From an uncultured Campylobacter sp. (GTDB taxonomy: Bacteria; Campylobacterota; Campylobacteria; Campylobacterales; Campylobacteraceae): a stretch of 30,597 nt of DNA. Numbering within the stretch: position 1 is the stretch's first letter; each line of letters starts with the position of its first letter. Position numbers and translations under genes: made by a program. The stretch spans positions 1 through 30,597 of the forward strand of contig CASFHJ010000263.1 of NCBI GenBank assembly GCA_949294425.1, given 5' to 3'. This document shows positions 16,151-24,093 of the stretch, one piece after another. The notes beneath the pieces are model-generated. The model made no database searches, was not told where the DNA came from, and saw only the letters and a program-made list of their open reading frames with translations.

Positions 16151-16568
16151 TTTCTTAAACCACAAAAACACCTTCCTAAAAGGCACAATCTCTAGTTGCG
16201 AGGAAAAAAAATACAGATACTCTACTTATAAAATTTTCTTAGATAAGCAATATTTGGAATATAAAAGTATTGAAAAAAATCTCTTAAACAAAGGAGATAA
16301 CTTACTTTGCTTTACAAGAAAAGATAAGATAATACTTTTTAAAAATTTAAGCACAAAAAAGGATAATTTCAAAGAAGCAAGGCTTAGATTTTCTTTACTC
16401 TTACTCATTTGTCTATGTGCTTTTTTATCCTTTTTGTTTTTGTATTTTTACAGTGGATTTATGATAATTGATCTCTTTTTTCTTAGCATTTTTTCTGTAT
16501 TTTTCGTGCTTTCTTTATGCACTAATATAAGTATTTACAAACAGATAAAAATGCTAAAAAGCATTTAA
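16128..16568 (+). CDS. Small two-helix membrane protein, unknown function
   Basis: A 146-residue protein. The first 80 or so residues are soluble and Lys-rich with a beta-strand pattern (FLKGTISSCEEKKYRYSTYKIFL, GDNLLCFTRKDKIILF), like a small OB/SH3-type barrel. They are followed by two strongly hydrophobic segments at about 88-110 and 112-135 and a short basic tail (YKQIKMLKSI). No family is recognised. The start overlaps the end of ribD by 23 bp, with AGGCGGCGA upstream as ribosome site, so it is the third gene of the lipoprotein-ribD unit. The same neighbour after ribD occurs in C. jejuni as I recall. The last 4 bp overlap terC tail to tail. Confidence 0.75.
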   Translation: MAFLSIDNFLNHKNTFLKGTISSCEEKKYRYSTYKIFLDKQYLEYKSIEKNLLNKGDNLLCFTRKDKIILFKNLSTKKDNFKEARLRFSLLLLICLCAFLSFLFLYFYSGFMIIDLFFLSIFSVFFVLSLCTNISIYKQIKMLKSI

Positions 16569-17317
16569 AGCTGTTTTTTACTGGCTAAGATATTTAGAAT
16601 TTCAACTGCCAAAGAAAATACCATGGCAGTGTATATATAAGCCTTGCTTATGTGTATGTCAAGACTTTCACATACTAAAACCACTCCGACCATTATCAAA
16701 AAGGCAAGGGCTAAAATTTTTATGCTAGGATAAGTTTCTACAAAGTCAGATATAGGCTTTGAAGCAAAAAGCATAACAAAGACAGCTATTATGACAGCTA
16801 AAACCATTATTTCTATATCTTTTGCTATACCCACAGCGGTAATAACACTATCTAGTGAAAAAACTATGTCTAGCAAGATAATTTGCACTATAATAGTCCA
16901 AAATCTAGCCTTTTTGCTACCTCCATGATGCTCCTCTCCATGTGCTTGTTTTAGCTGTTCTACTATCTCCATTATAGGCTTTATTATCAAAAATAAGCCT
17001 CCAAAAAATAAGACTAGATCCCTGCCAGAAATTTCCATAGGTAAAAAGGCAAAATTTTCGCCTGAAATACCCGGAAAATAGATATTAAACAAGGGTGCGG
17101 TAAGTTTCATTATCAAAAATAATGAAAAGAGCAAAAGCACTCTGGCAAACATAGCTAAGAATAGACCTAAATATCTAGCTTTGTCTCTGTATTTTGGATC
17201 TAGTTTATTTACCAAAATAGCTAACAAAATAACATTATCTATACCAAGCACTATCTCAAGAGCACTAAGAGTAAGCAAGGTAATCAGGGCATCTACGCTA
17301 AACAACCATTCAAACAT
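16565..17317 (-). CDS. TerC family integral membrane protein
   Basis: A 250-residue inner-membrane protein with about seven to eight membrane helices. The two family signatures are plain: EIVLGIDNVILLAI near residue 21 and LDIVFSLDSVITAVG near 150, each with Asp residues inside the membrane that are thought to bind metal. TerC proteins are named for tellurite resistance; recent work links several to manganese export and metal loading of secreted enzymes. A His-rich cytoplasmic loop, HGEEHHGG (about 124-131), could bind metal. The gene is transcribed alone and shares a 158-bp divergent promoter region with argB. Tellurite resistance should not be assumed. Confidence 0.9.
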   Translation of the reverse strand: MFEWLFSVDALITLLTLSALEIVLGIDNVILLAILVNKLDPKYRDKARYLGLFLAMFARVLLLFSLFLIMKLTAPLFNIYFPGISGENFAFLPMEISGRDLVLFFGGLFLIIKPIMEIVEQLKQAHGEEHHGGSKKARFWTIIVQIILLDIVFSLDSVITAVGIAKDIEIMVLAVIIAVFVMLFASKPISDFVETYPSIKILALAFLIMVGVVLVCESLDIHISKAYIYTAMVFSLAVEILNILASKKQL

Positions 17318-17444
17318 AAGCTTTTTCCAAGTTCTAAAATCAAAGGCTTAATTTTATACTTTTAGTATTAATTAAAAATAAAAATTTATTTGTATTTTAT
17401 ATAAGTTTTGCTTTAAAAAGTTATCAAAATTTGTATTTTTGTAA

Positions 17445-17469
17445 TAAAATAACACTTTTGTAAAGAGGA
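17445..17469 (+). promoter_or_regulatory. Promoter -10 and ribosome site of argB
   Basis: TAAAAT at 17445-17450 follows a T-rich stretch and TTG; AAGAGGA at 17463-17469 lies 6 nt before the argB ATG. I searched the 17318-17475 gap by eye for an ARG-box-like palindrome and saw none. Confidence 0.45.
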
Positions 17470-17475
17470 AAATAT

Positions 17476-18321
17476 ATGCAAACTTACTTAGAAAAAGCTG
17501 AAATTTTAACAGAAGCCTTACCATATATAAGAAAATTTAACTCCAAAATAACACTCATAAAATACGGAGGCTCTGCCATGGAAAATGAGGAGCTTAAGCT
17601 CTGTGTTATGCAAGACATAGCTCTTTTGAAACTAGTTGGCTTAAAGCCTGTCATAGTGCATGGTGGAGGAAAAGACATAAGCTCTATGTGCGAGAGATTA
17701 AACATAAAAAGTGAGTTTAAAAACGGACTTAGGATAAGCTCAAAAGAGGTGGTAGAAGTAGCAGAGCTTATGCTTTATAAGATAAATAAATCCCTGGTTC
17801 AAAATTTAGAATACCACGGAGTAAAAGCCATAGGCATAAGCGGAAAGGACGGATTTTTATTAGAATGCGAACAAAAAGATGAGAATTTAGGCTTTGTAGG
17901 ACAGATAAAAAATGTAAATGAAAAAGTATTGCTAGATCTGCTAGAAAAGGACTTTTTACCTATAATAGCTCCTATTGGCATGGATAAAAACGCAAACACT
18001 TATAATATAAACGCAGATGACGTAGCTTGTGAGATAGCAAAGGCTTTGAAAGCCGAAAAGCTAGTCTTTTTAAGCGATGTTGAAGGACTTTATGAAAATT
18101 ACGAGGATAAAAGCTCACTGATTTCTAAAATAAACATACAAAAAGCAAGAGAGCTAACAAAAAACACTCAAGGCGGTATGTTGGTGAAACTAAAATCTTG
18201 CATTGAAGCCTGTGAAAGCGGAGTAAATAAAATTCACATACTAGATGGCAGATTAAAGCATAGCCTTTTATTAGAAATTTTCACAGATAAAGGCATAGGC
18301 ACTGTGATTACAAAGGCTTAG
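17476..18321 (+). CDS. argB: Acetylglutamate kinase ArgB
   Basis: ArgB phosphorylates N-acetylglutamate, step 2 of arginine synthesis. The 281-residue amino-acid kinase has KYGGSAM (about 29-35, phosphate-binding Lys and glycines), VIVHGGGKDIS (about 59-69), and the C-terminal ATP-binding lysine region KNTQGGMLVKLKSCIEA. It begins with an N-terminal helix (MQTYLEKAEILTEALPYI) of the sort found in hexameric, arginine-inhibited NAGK, so feedback control by arginine is plausible but not shown. Two bases separate it from argD, which performs the step after next; argC is not here. Confidence 0.97.
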   Translation: MQTYLEKAEILTEALPYIRKFNSKITLIKYGGSAMENEELKLCVMQDIALLKLVGLKPVIVHGGGKDISSMCERLNIKSEFKNGLRISSKEVVEVAELMLYKINKSLVQNLEYHGVKAIGISGKDGFLLECEQKDENLGFVGQIKNVNEKVLLDLLEKDFLPIIAPIGMDKNANTYNINADDVACEIAKALKAEKLVFLSDVEGLYENYEDKSSLISKINIQKARELTKNTQGGMLVKLKSCIEACESGVNKIHILDGRLKHSLLLEIFTDKGIGTVITKA

Positions 18322-18323
18322 AT

Positions 18324-19487
18324 ATGGATAATTTACTTCAAATTTATAAAAGATTTAGTATAAGCTTAACTTCAGGCAAGGGCGTTTATCTTTTTGACGA
18401 TAAGGGTAGAAAATACCTTGACTTTGCAAGTGGGATAGGAGTTTGTGCGCTTGGTTACAGGCACGAAAGCTTTACAAAAGCCTTGCACGAGCAAGTAGAT
18501 AAGATACTACACACTAGTAATCTTTTCTACAATGAAAATATCCAAAAAGCAGCCTCTAATCTAGCAAAAGCAAGTAAGCTTGAAAAGGTTTTTTTTGTAA
18601 ATTCTGGCACCGAAGCCATGGAAGGTGCTTTTAAGATAGCTAAAAAATTTGCCTTTAAAAAGGCTCTAAAAAATCCCCAATTTATAGCCTTTAACAATTC
18701 CTTTCACGGACGAACTCTGGGCTCTTTATCTCTTACCTCAAATTCCAAATATCAAAAAGCATTTAAGCCCTTAATTAAGGGTGTAAAATTTGCAAAATTT
18801 AATGATATAGAAAGCGTAGAAAGGCTAGTAAATGAAAAAACCGCTGCCATTATACTTGAAAGCATACAAGGAGAAGGTGGTATAAAGGTAGCGCAAAAAG
18901 ACTTTTACAAAGCACTTAGAAGACTTTGTGATGAGAAAGATATTTTATTAATAGCTGATGAAATTCAGTGTGGCATGGGTAGGAGTGCCAAATTTTTTAC
19001 CTATGAGCATTTTGAGCTTCTTCCTGATGTTCTAGCCTCAGCAAAGGCACTTGGTTGTGGTGTTAGCGTGGGAGCCTTTGTTTTAGGAAAAAAAGCTTAT
19101 GATCTTTTAGAACAAGGAGATCATGGCACAACTTATGGAGGAAATCCTCTAGCTTGTGCAGCTGTAAACGCTGTTTTTAAGGCTTACAAAGATGAAAATA
19201 TCTTGGAAAATGTTAAAAAACTTAGCCCTTATTTAGAACAAGGCTTAGATGAGCTTATGAAAAAATTTAGCTTTATCACGAAAAGACAGGGGCTTGGCTT
19301 CATGCAGGGCTTAAGCTTAAGCCCTAAAATGAAGGTAGAAAAAGTGATAAAAAAAGCTCAAGAAAATTCCTTGATACTGGTTTCTTGCGGTAAAAATGAT
19401 CTAAGATTTTTGCCCCCTTTGATAATAAAAAAAGAACACATAGATGAGATGCTTGACAAACTAAGTTTAAGCCTAAAACAAAGTTAA
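18324..19487 (+). CDS. argD: Acetylornithine aminotransferase ArgD
   Basis: A class III PLP aminotransferase converting N-acetylglutamate semialdehyde to acetylornithine; related enzymes also work as succinyldiaminopimelate aminotransferase. The 387-residue protein shows VNSGTEAMEGAFKIA (PLP phosphate contact), FHGRTLGSLSLT, ADEIQCGMGRS with the cofactor-contacting Asp, ASAKALGCGVSVGAF with the Schiff-base Lys, and HGTTYGGNPLACAAVNAVF. All family signatures are complete. It lies 2 bp after argB and 5 bp before the asparaginase gene, so the three are probably co-transcribed. Confidence 0.96.
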   Translation: MDNLLQIYKRFSISLTSGKGVYLFDDKGRKYLDFASGIGVCALGYRHESFTKALHEQVDKILHTSNLFYNENIQKAASNLAKASKLEKVFFVNSGTEAMEGAFKIAKKFAFKKALKNPQFIAFNNSFHGRTLGSLSLTSNSKYQKAFKPLIKGVKFAKFNDIESVERLVNEKTAAIILESIQGEGGIKVAQKDFYKALRRLCDEKDILLIADEIQCGMGRSAKFFTYEHFELLPDVLASAKALGCGVSVGAFVLGKKAYDLLEQGDHGTTYGGNPLACAAVNAVFKAYKDENILENVKKLSPYLEQGLDELMKKFSFITKRQGLGFMQGLSLSPKMKVEKVIKKAQENSLILVSCGKNDLRFLPPLIIKKEHIDEMLDKLSLSLKQS

Positions 19488-19492
19488 AAGAC

Positions 19493-20464
19493 ATGAAAAC
19501 TAAGCATATAGCCATACTTGCAACAGGTGGCACAATAGCAGGAGAGGCTAGCTCTAAGAACTCTAGCACGCAGTATAAAGCCGCCACCTTAAATATCAAG
19601 TCCTTACTAAAAGATCTCACAGGTCTTAAGGACATAGCTAGAATAAGTGCTAAACAAATTGCAAATATAGATAGCTGTGATATAGATGAAAAGCTTTGGC
19701 TAAGCTTAGCAAAAGAAGTAAATAAGCTTGTAAAAGATAAGGACATAGACGCTGTAGTCATCACACATGGAACTGATACTATGGAAGAAACGGCGTATTT
19801 TTTAGATTTAACCATAAAAAGCCCTAAGGCTGTGGTTTTAGTCGGTGCTATGAGACCAGCAAATGCCATAAGCTCAGACGGGGCTAAAAATCTTTATAAT
19901 GCCATATGTCTAGCAAGTGATGAAAGCTCCAAAAATAAAGGAGTTTTAGCCCTAATGAATGATAAAATTTACTCGGCTAGAAATATAAGTAAGATCCACA
20001 CCCTAAACTTAGACGCTTTTAAAGAAGAAATAGGCTATATGCTAGATGAAAAGCCTTTTTTTAGGTATCTAAACGCTAAAAGCATAGATGAAAAATTTGA
20101 CCTAAGCAATCTTTATTCCTTGCCAAGAGTTGATATAAGCTACTCTTATCTTGGTGCAAAGGTGGCTATAAAAGCCTTTGTAAAGGCTGGAGCAAAAGCC
20201 TTGGTAATAGCTGGTAGTGGAGCTGGTAGCATAGACTTTGACTCAAAAAAATACCTAATAAAATTATTAAAAGAAAAGAAAATTTTTGTAGTAAAAAGCT
20301 CTCGTGTAGGCTCTGGCTTAGTAAGCCTTAGTAAGGAAGAATTAGAACAAGGCTTCATATCGGCAAATGATTTAAACCCGCAAAAAGCAAGAATTTTACT
20401 AAGCCTAGCCTTAACGAAAACAAAAGATATTAAAGAGCTAAGAAAAATTTTTGACCTGTATTAA
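19493..20464 (+). CDS. ansA: L-asparaginase, type II-like, no signal peptide
   Basis: Hydrolyses L-asparagine to aspartate and ammonia, with possible glutaminase activity. The 323-residue protein has both asparaginase signatures: LATGGTIAG with nucleophile Thr11 (and Tyr28 in the mobile lid), and VITHGTDTMEETA near residue 86. Length and motifs fit the type II (AnsB) tetramer, but the protein starts MKTKHIAILATGG, directly at the first strand of the fold, with no signal peptide, so I predict it is cytoplasmic. C. jejuni strains are reported to differ in having a secreted or a cytoplasmic form. Five bases follow argD. A perfect hairpin follows the stop. The symbol ansB could equally be used. 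Confidence 0.9.
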   Translation: MKTKHIAILATGGTIAGEASSKNSSTQYKAATLNIKSLLKDLTGLKDIARISAKQIANIDSCDIDEKLWLSLAKEVNKLVKDKDIDAVVITHGTDTMEETAYFLDLTIKSPKAVVLVGAMRPANAISSDGAKNLYNAICLASDESSKNKGVLALMNDKIYSARNISKIHTLNLDAFKEEIGYMLDEKPFFRYLNAKSIDEKFDLSNLYSLPRVDISYSYLGAKVAIKAFVKAGAKALVIAGSGAGSIDFDSKKYLIKLLKEKKIFVVKSSRVGSGLVSLSKEELEQGFISANDLNPQKARILLSLALTKTKDIKELRKIFDLY

Positions 20465-20488
20465 ATAAGGCGTTAAAACGCCTTATTT
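20463..20488. terminator. Bidirectional terminator between asparaginase and dsbI
   Basis: A perfect 12-bp inverted repeat (20463-20474 with 20477-20488; core AAGGCGTT/AACGCCTT) lies between two convergent genes. The flanking A and T bases give a U-rich end in both directions. It starts inside the asparaginase stop codon and touches the dsbI stop, so it can serve both transcripts. Confidence 0.85.
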
Positions 20489-22005
20489 CATTCTAAGATA
20501 TATAATTTATTGCTATTATCTTGATAGGAAAGTATGTTGATCTTAGAATCCTTAAAAAAGATGCTTCTAGCATTTTTTATCTCGCTAGGATAAGAAAGCA
20601 CCCTAGTAACTTCTTCTTTTTTAGGATCTATCACGACTATTACGTTATGATTTTTACTAAGTGCGTAAAGCTCTCCATTTAGATAAGTCATAGAGCTTAT
20701 ATAAAGATCGCCTAAGCTTCTTCCCTCTTTAAGCTCTGCTTTTGGAGTAAATTCAGCCGATAAAATTCTATCGCTTAGCAAGAACTTAGATATAACAAAT
20801 TTTTTCTTGTCCTTGTTATTTGGCACTGTGGCTAGGTAAAAATACTTTTCATCACTTGCCATACTTGCTACATGATGATAAATAGATCTTACAGTGCTTA
20901 ACCTACCACGTCCTAAGCCCTCTCCTTGCCCTTCAAAGCTACTTGCTCCCTCTATGAAATCAGCATATTGCAAATTTTCATCAGCGTTAGGATTCCTAGC
21001 AAATCTTAAAAAGCTTTTATTTGAACCCATTAAAAGATATTTATCTTTCATATAAGGTATGATGCCTATTATAGGGTCTATAGTGGCTGAAAAATAAGGG
21101 TCTAAAACAAAGCTATCTTTTAAGTTAAAATTCTCGTCCAAAAAGGCTACATCAAATTTAGAACTAAGAACAAAGTCTTCATTTATATAAGAAAGAGTGT
21201 TTATAGGCTTAGTGAAATTTATATCCCTAGAACTTGAAATTTTTAAGTCCTTATTTATACTTACAAAAGGAGAATTAGAAGAGTCATTGTCAAATTCTAT
21301 GCCAAGCTTAGTAGCTGGTGCAAAAGCATAGTCTGGAGCCTTCACATCTCTAGGTCCTAAAAAGGATATATTTGTCCAATTACCCTTCCAGCCATCTGTA
21401 CTCCAAATTATGGTATTTGGATTTAAGCTAAATCTCACAGGATCGCCCTGACCTATAAAGGGTGGTATCCCTGTGCTAACAAAGGCTTGGAAAGCATTTG
21501 AAGCTACTATAATAGTGCTTATAATAACAGCAAAAAAGCCATACTTACCAAAGCTTCTAAATTTTTCCCCATTCATCTCCTTATCAAAGCTTGAAAACTT
21601 AGGAGCAAATAAAAACAATACTCCCAAAAGCACAATAACAGCCCAAAAAACTACCTCAGCCCAAAAATAAGTGTGAATTCCAAAAATTTGCAAAGAAAAG
21701 CCCTGATCTAGGTCCCTGTGTGCATGAGAACCATAGTGCAAAAAGGATTGATAAAGACCAACAGCTGCCATAAATAAAAGCATAGCAACATATCTAGGCT
21801 TAAAGCCATACCTAACAATAAAAAAGGCAATAACTCCTATAAAGATCATTGACTCTCTTTGCCCCCAACATAAATAGCAAGGGCTATCTCCCATAAAATA
21901 GCCAAGAACTACATTTGCTATGCCAACAGGTAAAAGTATGATTAAAAATCCTGCCAAGCTCATCAAGGCGTAAAAAAGTTTTGTTTTAGCTAATTCTTCT
22001 TTCAT
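20488..22005 (-). CDS. dsbI: DsbI: DsbB-like thiol oxidoreductase with C-terminal periplasmic domain
   Basis: DsbI re-oxidises a periplasmic DsbA-type enzyme (in C. jejuni linked to DsbL/AstA) and passes electrons to quinones. The 505-residue protein has an N-terminal DsbB-like module with about five membrane helices to residue 160 and the active CYLC at Cys43 and Cys46, plus a large C-terminal region (about 170-505) rich in beta strands, of the beta-propeller type characteristic of the epsilonproteobacterial DsbI form. CYLC holds the only two cysteines in the whole protein; the second DsbB cysteine pair is absent. The gene follows dba by 9 bp with GGAGT before ATG. In C. jejuni dba-dsbI is iron/Fur-regulated and its translation is coupled. 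Confidence 0.93.
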   Translation of the reverse strand: MKEELAKTKLFYALMSLAGFLIILLPVGIANVVLGYFMGDSPCYLCWGQRESMIFIGVIAFFIVRYGFKPRYVAMLLFMAAVGLYQSFLHYGSHAHRDLDQGFSLQIFGIHTYFWAEVVFWAVIVLLGVLFLFAPKFSSFDKEMNGEKFRSFGKYGFFAVIISTIIVASNAFQAFVSTGIPPFIGQGDPVRFSLNPNTIIWSTDGWKGNWTNISFLGPRDVKAPDYAFAPATKLGIEFDNDSSNSPFVSINKDLKISSSRDINFTKPINTLSYINEDFVLSSKFDVAFLDENFNLKDSFVLDPYFSATIDPIIGIIPYMKDKYLLMGSNKSFLRFARNPNADENLQYADFIEGASSFEGQGEGLGRGRLSTVRSIYHHVASMASDEKYFYLATVPNNKDKKKFVISKFLLSDRILSAEFTPKAELKEGRSLGDLYISSMTYLNGELYALSKNHNVIVVIDPKKEEVTRVLSYPSEIKNARSIFFKDSKINILSYQDNSNKLYILE

Positions 22006-22014
22006 TCTTACTCC

Positions 22015-22182
22015 TTATAAATTCATAGTGCTTAAAAGATTGCTTGACTTGTGTCCAAAATACAGAAAAACCATAAGCACCCATGCTATCAACACTAAAG
22101 AAAAAGCCAAATTTTCCTTTTGAGGCTTTTTTATAATAAGCAAGAGAGCTATTAAAACTAGGATAAGTTCCAAAAATTCCAT
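22015..22182 (-). CDS. dba: Dba, small membrane protein upstream of dsbI
   Basis: A 55-residue protein: MEFLELILVLIALLLIIKK, then NLAFSLVLIAWVLMVFLYFG, then a short polar tail ending STMNL. That is two hydrophobic segments joined by a KKPQKEN loop. It matches Dba ('disulfide bond accessory') by position, size and topology: in C. jejuni, dba lies just upstream of dsbI and its translation affects dsbI expression. AAGGAT lies 7 nt before the ATG. The stop is followed at once by GGAGT, the ribosome site of dsbI. Whether Dba protein itself acts in disulfide formation is unclear. Confidence 0.85.
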   Translation of the reverse strand: MEFLELILVLIALLLIIKKPQKENLAFSLVLIAWVLMVFLYFGHKSSNLLSTMNL

Positions 22183-22245
22183 AGCAAATCCTTATACTAA
22201 AATAAAATATGAAAAATATTACTGCAAAATGCTTAAATTTATCTT

Positions 22246-22272
22246 TAAATTGTGTAAATTCTACACAATTTA
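22246..22272. repeat. Perfect 11-bp palindrome between dba and rpmE
   Basis: Arms 22246-22256 and 22262-22272 (core AATTGTGTA / TACACAATT) are perfectly complementary around AATTC. It lies in the 198-bp divergent gap, 64 bp from dba and 108 bp from rpmE, with no T run, so an operator fits better than a terminator. The motif does not look like a Fur box. Confidence 0.5.
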
Positions 22273-22349
22273 TAAAATTTTCTATAAAGTTTTCTTAAAA
22301 ATTTATGGCTCTAAACGAGGGCTTTAATATTAATTTAACATTAAAATTA

Positions 22350-22374
22350 TATAATCTAAGCTTTTAAAAAAGGA
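22350..22374 (+). promoter_or_regulatory. Promoter -10 and ribosome site of rpmE
   Basis: A perfect TATAAT at 22350-22355 and AAAGGA at 22369-22374 precede the rpmE ATG at 22381. The upstream DNA is AT-rich without an obvious -35, as usual for Campylobacter sigma-70 promoters. It probably drives the long rpmE-rsmI-rlmB-...-hom run. Confidence 0.6.
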
Positions 22375-22380
22375 TTTTTA

Positions 22381-22581
22381 ATGAAAAAAGACATACACCC
22401 AGAATTTATGGAATGCAAGGTAAGTTGTGCTTGTGGAAATACCTTCTCAACAAGATCAAACAAAGCAGAGCTAAAAGTCGATATATGCTCATCTTGTCAT
22501 CCTTTTTTCACAGGTAGTGAAAAGATAGTAGACTCTGCTGGTAGAGTGGAAAAATTTAAGAAAAAGTATGCTTTGCAGTGA
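22381..22581 (+). CDS. rpmE: 50S ribosomal protein L31, zinc-binding type
   Basis: L31 bridges the large subunit central protuberance to the 30S head. The 66-residue protein is the zinc-binding (C+) type: CAC at Cys16/Cys18 and CSSC at Cys36/Cys39, with HPFFTG following, as in E. coli RpmE. Clear promoter and AAAGGA site. The rsmI ATG follows 3 bp after the stop. Because the C+ form holds zinc, some bacteria carry a zinc-independent paralogue under Zur control; none is in this window. Confidence 0.97.
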   Translation: MKKDIHPEFMECKVSCACGNTFSTRSNKAELKVDICSSCHPFFTGSEKIVDSAGRVEKFKKKYALQ

Positions 22582-22584
22582 GCT

Positions 22585-23406
22585 ATGCTCTATCTTGTGC
22601 CAAGTCCCATAGGAAATTTAGAGGACGTATCATTTAGAATCATCTCTGTCTTGCAAAAATGTGAGCTTATACTCTGTGAGGACACTAGGGTATCTAAGTC
22701 TTTAATACAAGCTTTAAATTTCAAATTTAACTTAGACATAAAGATAAAAAAATTTATTGCCTTACACTCTCATAATGAAAAAGAATTTTTATCAAATATA
22801 AATAAAGAATTTTTTAATGCAAATGTTGTTTATATGAGTGATGCGGGTATGCCTTGTATAAGCGATCCCGGAGCTGTTTTGGTAGATTTTGCTATAAAAA
22901 ATCAAATAGATTACGAGGTTATACCGGGTGCAAATGCCCTGCTTTGTGCCTTTGCTTCAAGTGGCTTTAAACAAAAAGAATTCACCTTTTTTGCCTTTTT
23001 ATCAAATAAGGGAAAAAATAGAGAAAAAGAGATAGAAGAGCTAATGCAAAACCCTTATGTAAGCATAGTTTATGAGTCGCCTACTAGAATTTTATCCTTA
23101 CTAGAAAGCATAAGCTTAATAGATGAAAACAGGGAGCTTTTTGCGATAAAAGAGATAAGTAAGAAATTTGAAAAAAAATTTAAGGCTAGTGCTAAGGAGC
23201 TTTTAAAAATATTAAAAAATGAGAATTTAAACGGGGAATGGGTGCTTGTAATAGATGCCAACAAAGATGAAAAAAAGTCCTTTATAAGCGAAAAAGACAT
23301 ACTAAATTTAGATATAAGCTTAAAAGAAAAAAGTAAGCTTTTGGCAAAAATTCACTCAAAAAATCCAAAAGAACTTTACAAAAAACTACTTTTAAGTCAA
23401 AGTTAG
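22585..23406 (+). CDS. rsmI: 16S rRNA C1402 2'-O-methyltransferase RsmI
   Basis: RsmI 2'-O-methylates C1402 in the 30S P site. The 273-residue tetrapyrrole-methylase fold protein begins MLYLVPSPIGNLEDVSFR and has ILCEDTRVSKSL, the SAM-loop SDAGMPCISDPGA (about 89-101), PGANALLCAFASSG and VYESPTRIL, all family hallmarks. The C-terminal 70 residues are Lys-rich and diverged. It lies 3 bp after rpmE and 9 bp before the SpoU methyltransferase gene, placing three ribosome-linked genes together. Confidence 0.95.
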   Translation: MLYLVPSPIGNLEDVSFRIISVLQKCELILCEDTRVSKSLIQALNFKFNLDIKIKKFIALHSHNEKEFLSNINKEFFNANVVYMSDAGMPCISDPGAVLVDFAIKNQIDYEVIPGANALLCAFASSGFKQKEFTFFAFLSNKGKNREKEIEELMQNPYVSIVYESPTRILSLLESISLIDENRELFAIKEISKKFEKKFKASAKELLKILKNENLNGEWVLVIDANKDEKKSFISEKDILNLDISLKEKSKLLAKIHSKNPKELYKKLLLSQS

Positions 23407-23415
23407 GTAGAATTT

Positions 23416-24093
23416 ATGATAGTTTACGGCAAACAAGTGTTCTTTTACATTTTACAAAAGCACAAAAACTTGATAAAAGAGCTTTATCTAGCTAAGGATT
23501 GTGATAAACTCACCTTTAATAAGATAGCAAAAGAGGGCTTTAAGATAAACAAACTAGATCCAAAAAAAGCCCAAGCCTTAGCTAAAAACGGAAATCATCA
23601 AGGCTTTTTGATGGATTTAAAGGATTATAATTTTGCCGATTTTAGCTCACTTAAAAAGGAGAATTTTTTAGCGCTTCTTTTTAATGTAAGCGATGTTGGA
23701 AATATAGGTGCTATCGCTAGAAGTGCTTATGCTTTTGGTCTTGATGGCTTGATACTTTCAAACCAAATACCAATGTCAGGAGTTATACGCTCTAGCTGCG
23801 GTGCGGCTTTGGATTTAAAAATAGCTTTTAGCAAGGATATTTTAAGCCTTTTAAATGAGCTTAAAATGGAGGGTTTTAGCATATATGCAAGTGCCAAAGA
23901 TGGTAAGGACGTAAAAAAGCTTAGTTTTGCTGATAAAAAAATTTTAATTATGGGAAGTGAGGGTTTTGGTTTGCCAAAAAAAATACTTAAAAAAAGCGAT
24001 GAAATTTTAAGCATAAAGATGAAAAATGACTTTGATAGCTTAAATGTAAATGCCGCTTTTTCGATACTTTGCGATAGGATAGTAAATGGATAA
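23416..24093 (+). CDS. rlmB: SpoU/TrmH-family RNA 2'-O-ribose methyltransferase (RlmB-like)
   Basis: A 225-residue SPOUT methyltransferase. An N-terminal substrate-binding part (MIVYGKQVFFYILQKHKNLIKELYLA, ending GNHQGFLM) is of the L7Ae-like type seen in RlmB. The knotted SAM domain has the three motifs: NVSDVGNIGAIARSAYAFG, IMGSEGFGLPKKI and SLNVNAAFSILCDRI. RlmB methylates G2251 of 23S rRNA; the closest alternative is another TrmH-type enzyme, as SpoU target assignment from sequence is weak. The HGxxxV start motif of RlmB is replaced by YGKQVF. The stop lies inside the next gene (8-bp overlap). Confidence 0.85.
   Translation: MIVYGKQVFFYILQKHKNLIKELYLAKDCDKLTFNKIAKEGFKINKLDPKKAQALAKNGNHQGFLMDLKDYNFADFSSLKKENFLALLFNVSDVGNIGAIARSAYAFGLDGLILSNQIPMSGVIRSSCGAALDLKIAFSKDILSLLNELKMEGFSIYASAKDGKDVKKLSFADKKILIMGSEGFGLPKKILKKSDEILSIKMKNDFDSLNVNAAFSILCDRIVNG

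Noticed and set aside
17318..17475. ARG-box type operator upstream of argB
   Set aside because: Only AT-rich sequence; no palindromic motif with the expected pattern is visible.
22183..22380. A tRNA or small RNA in the dba-rpmE gap
   Set aside because: AT-rich, with a palindrome and promoter elements but no cloverleaf or stable long hairpin with T run.
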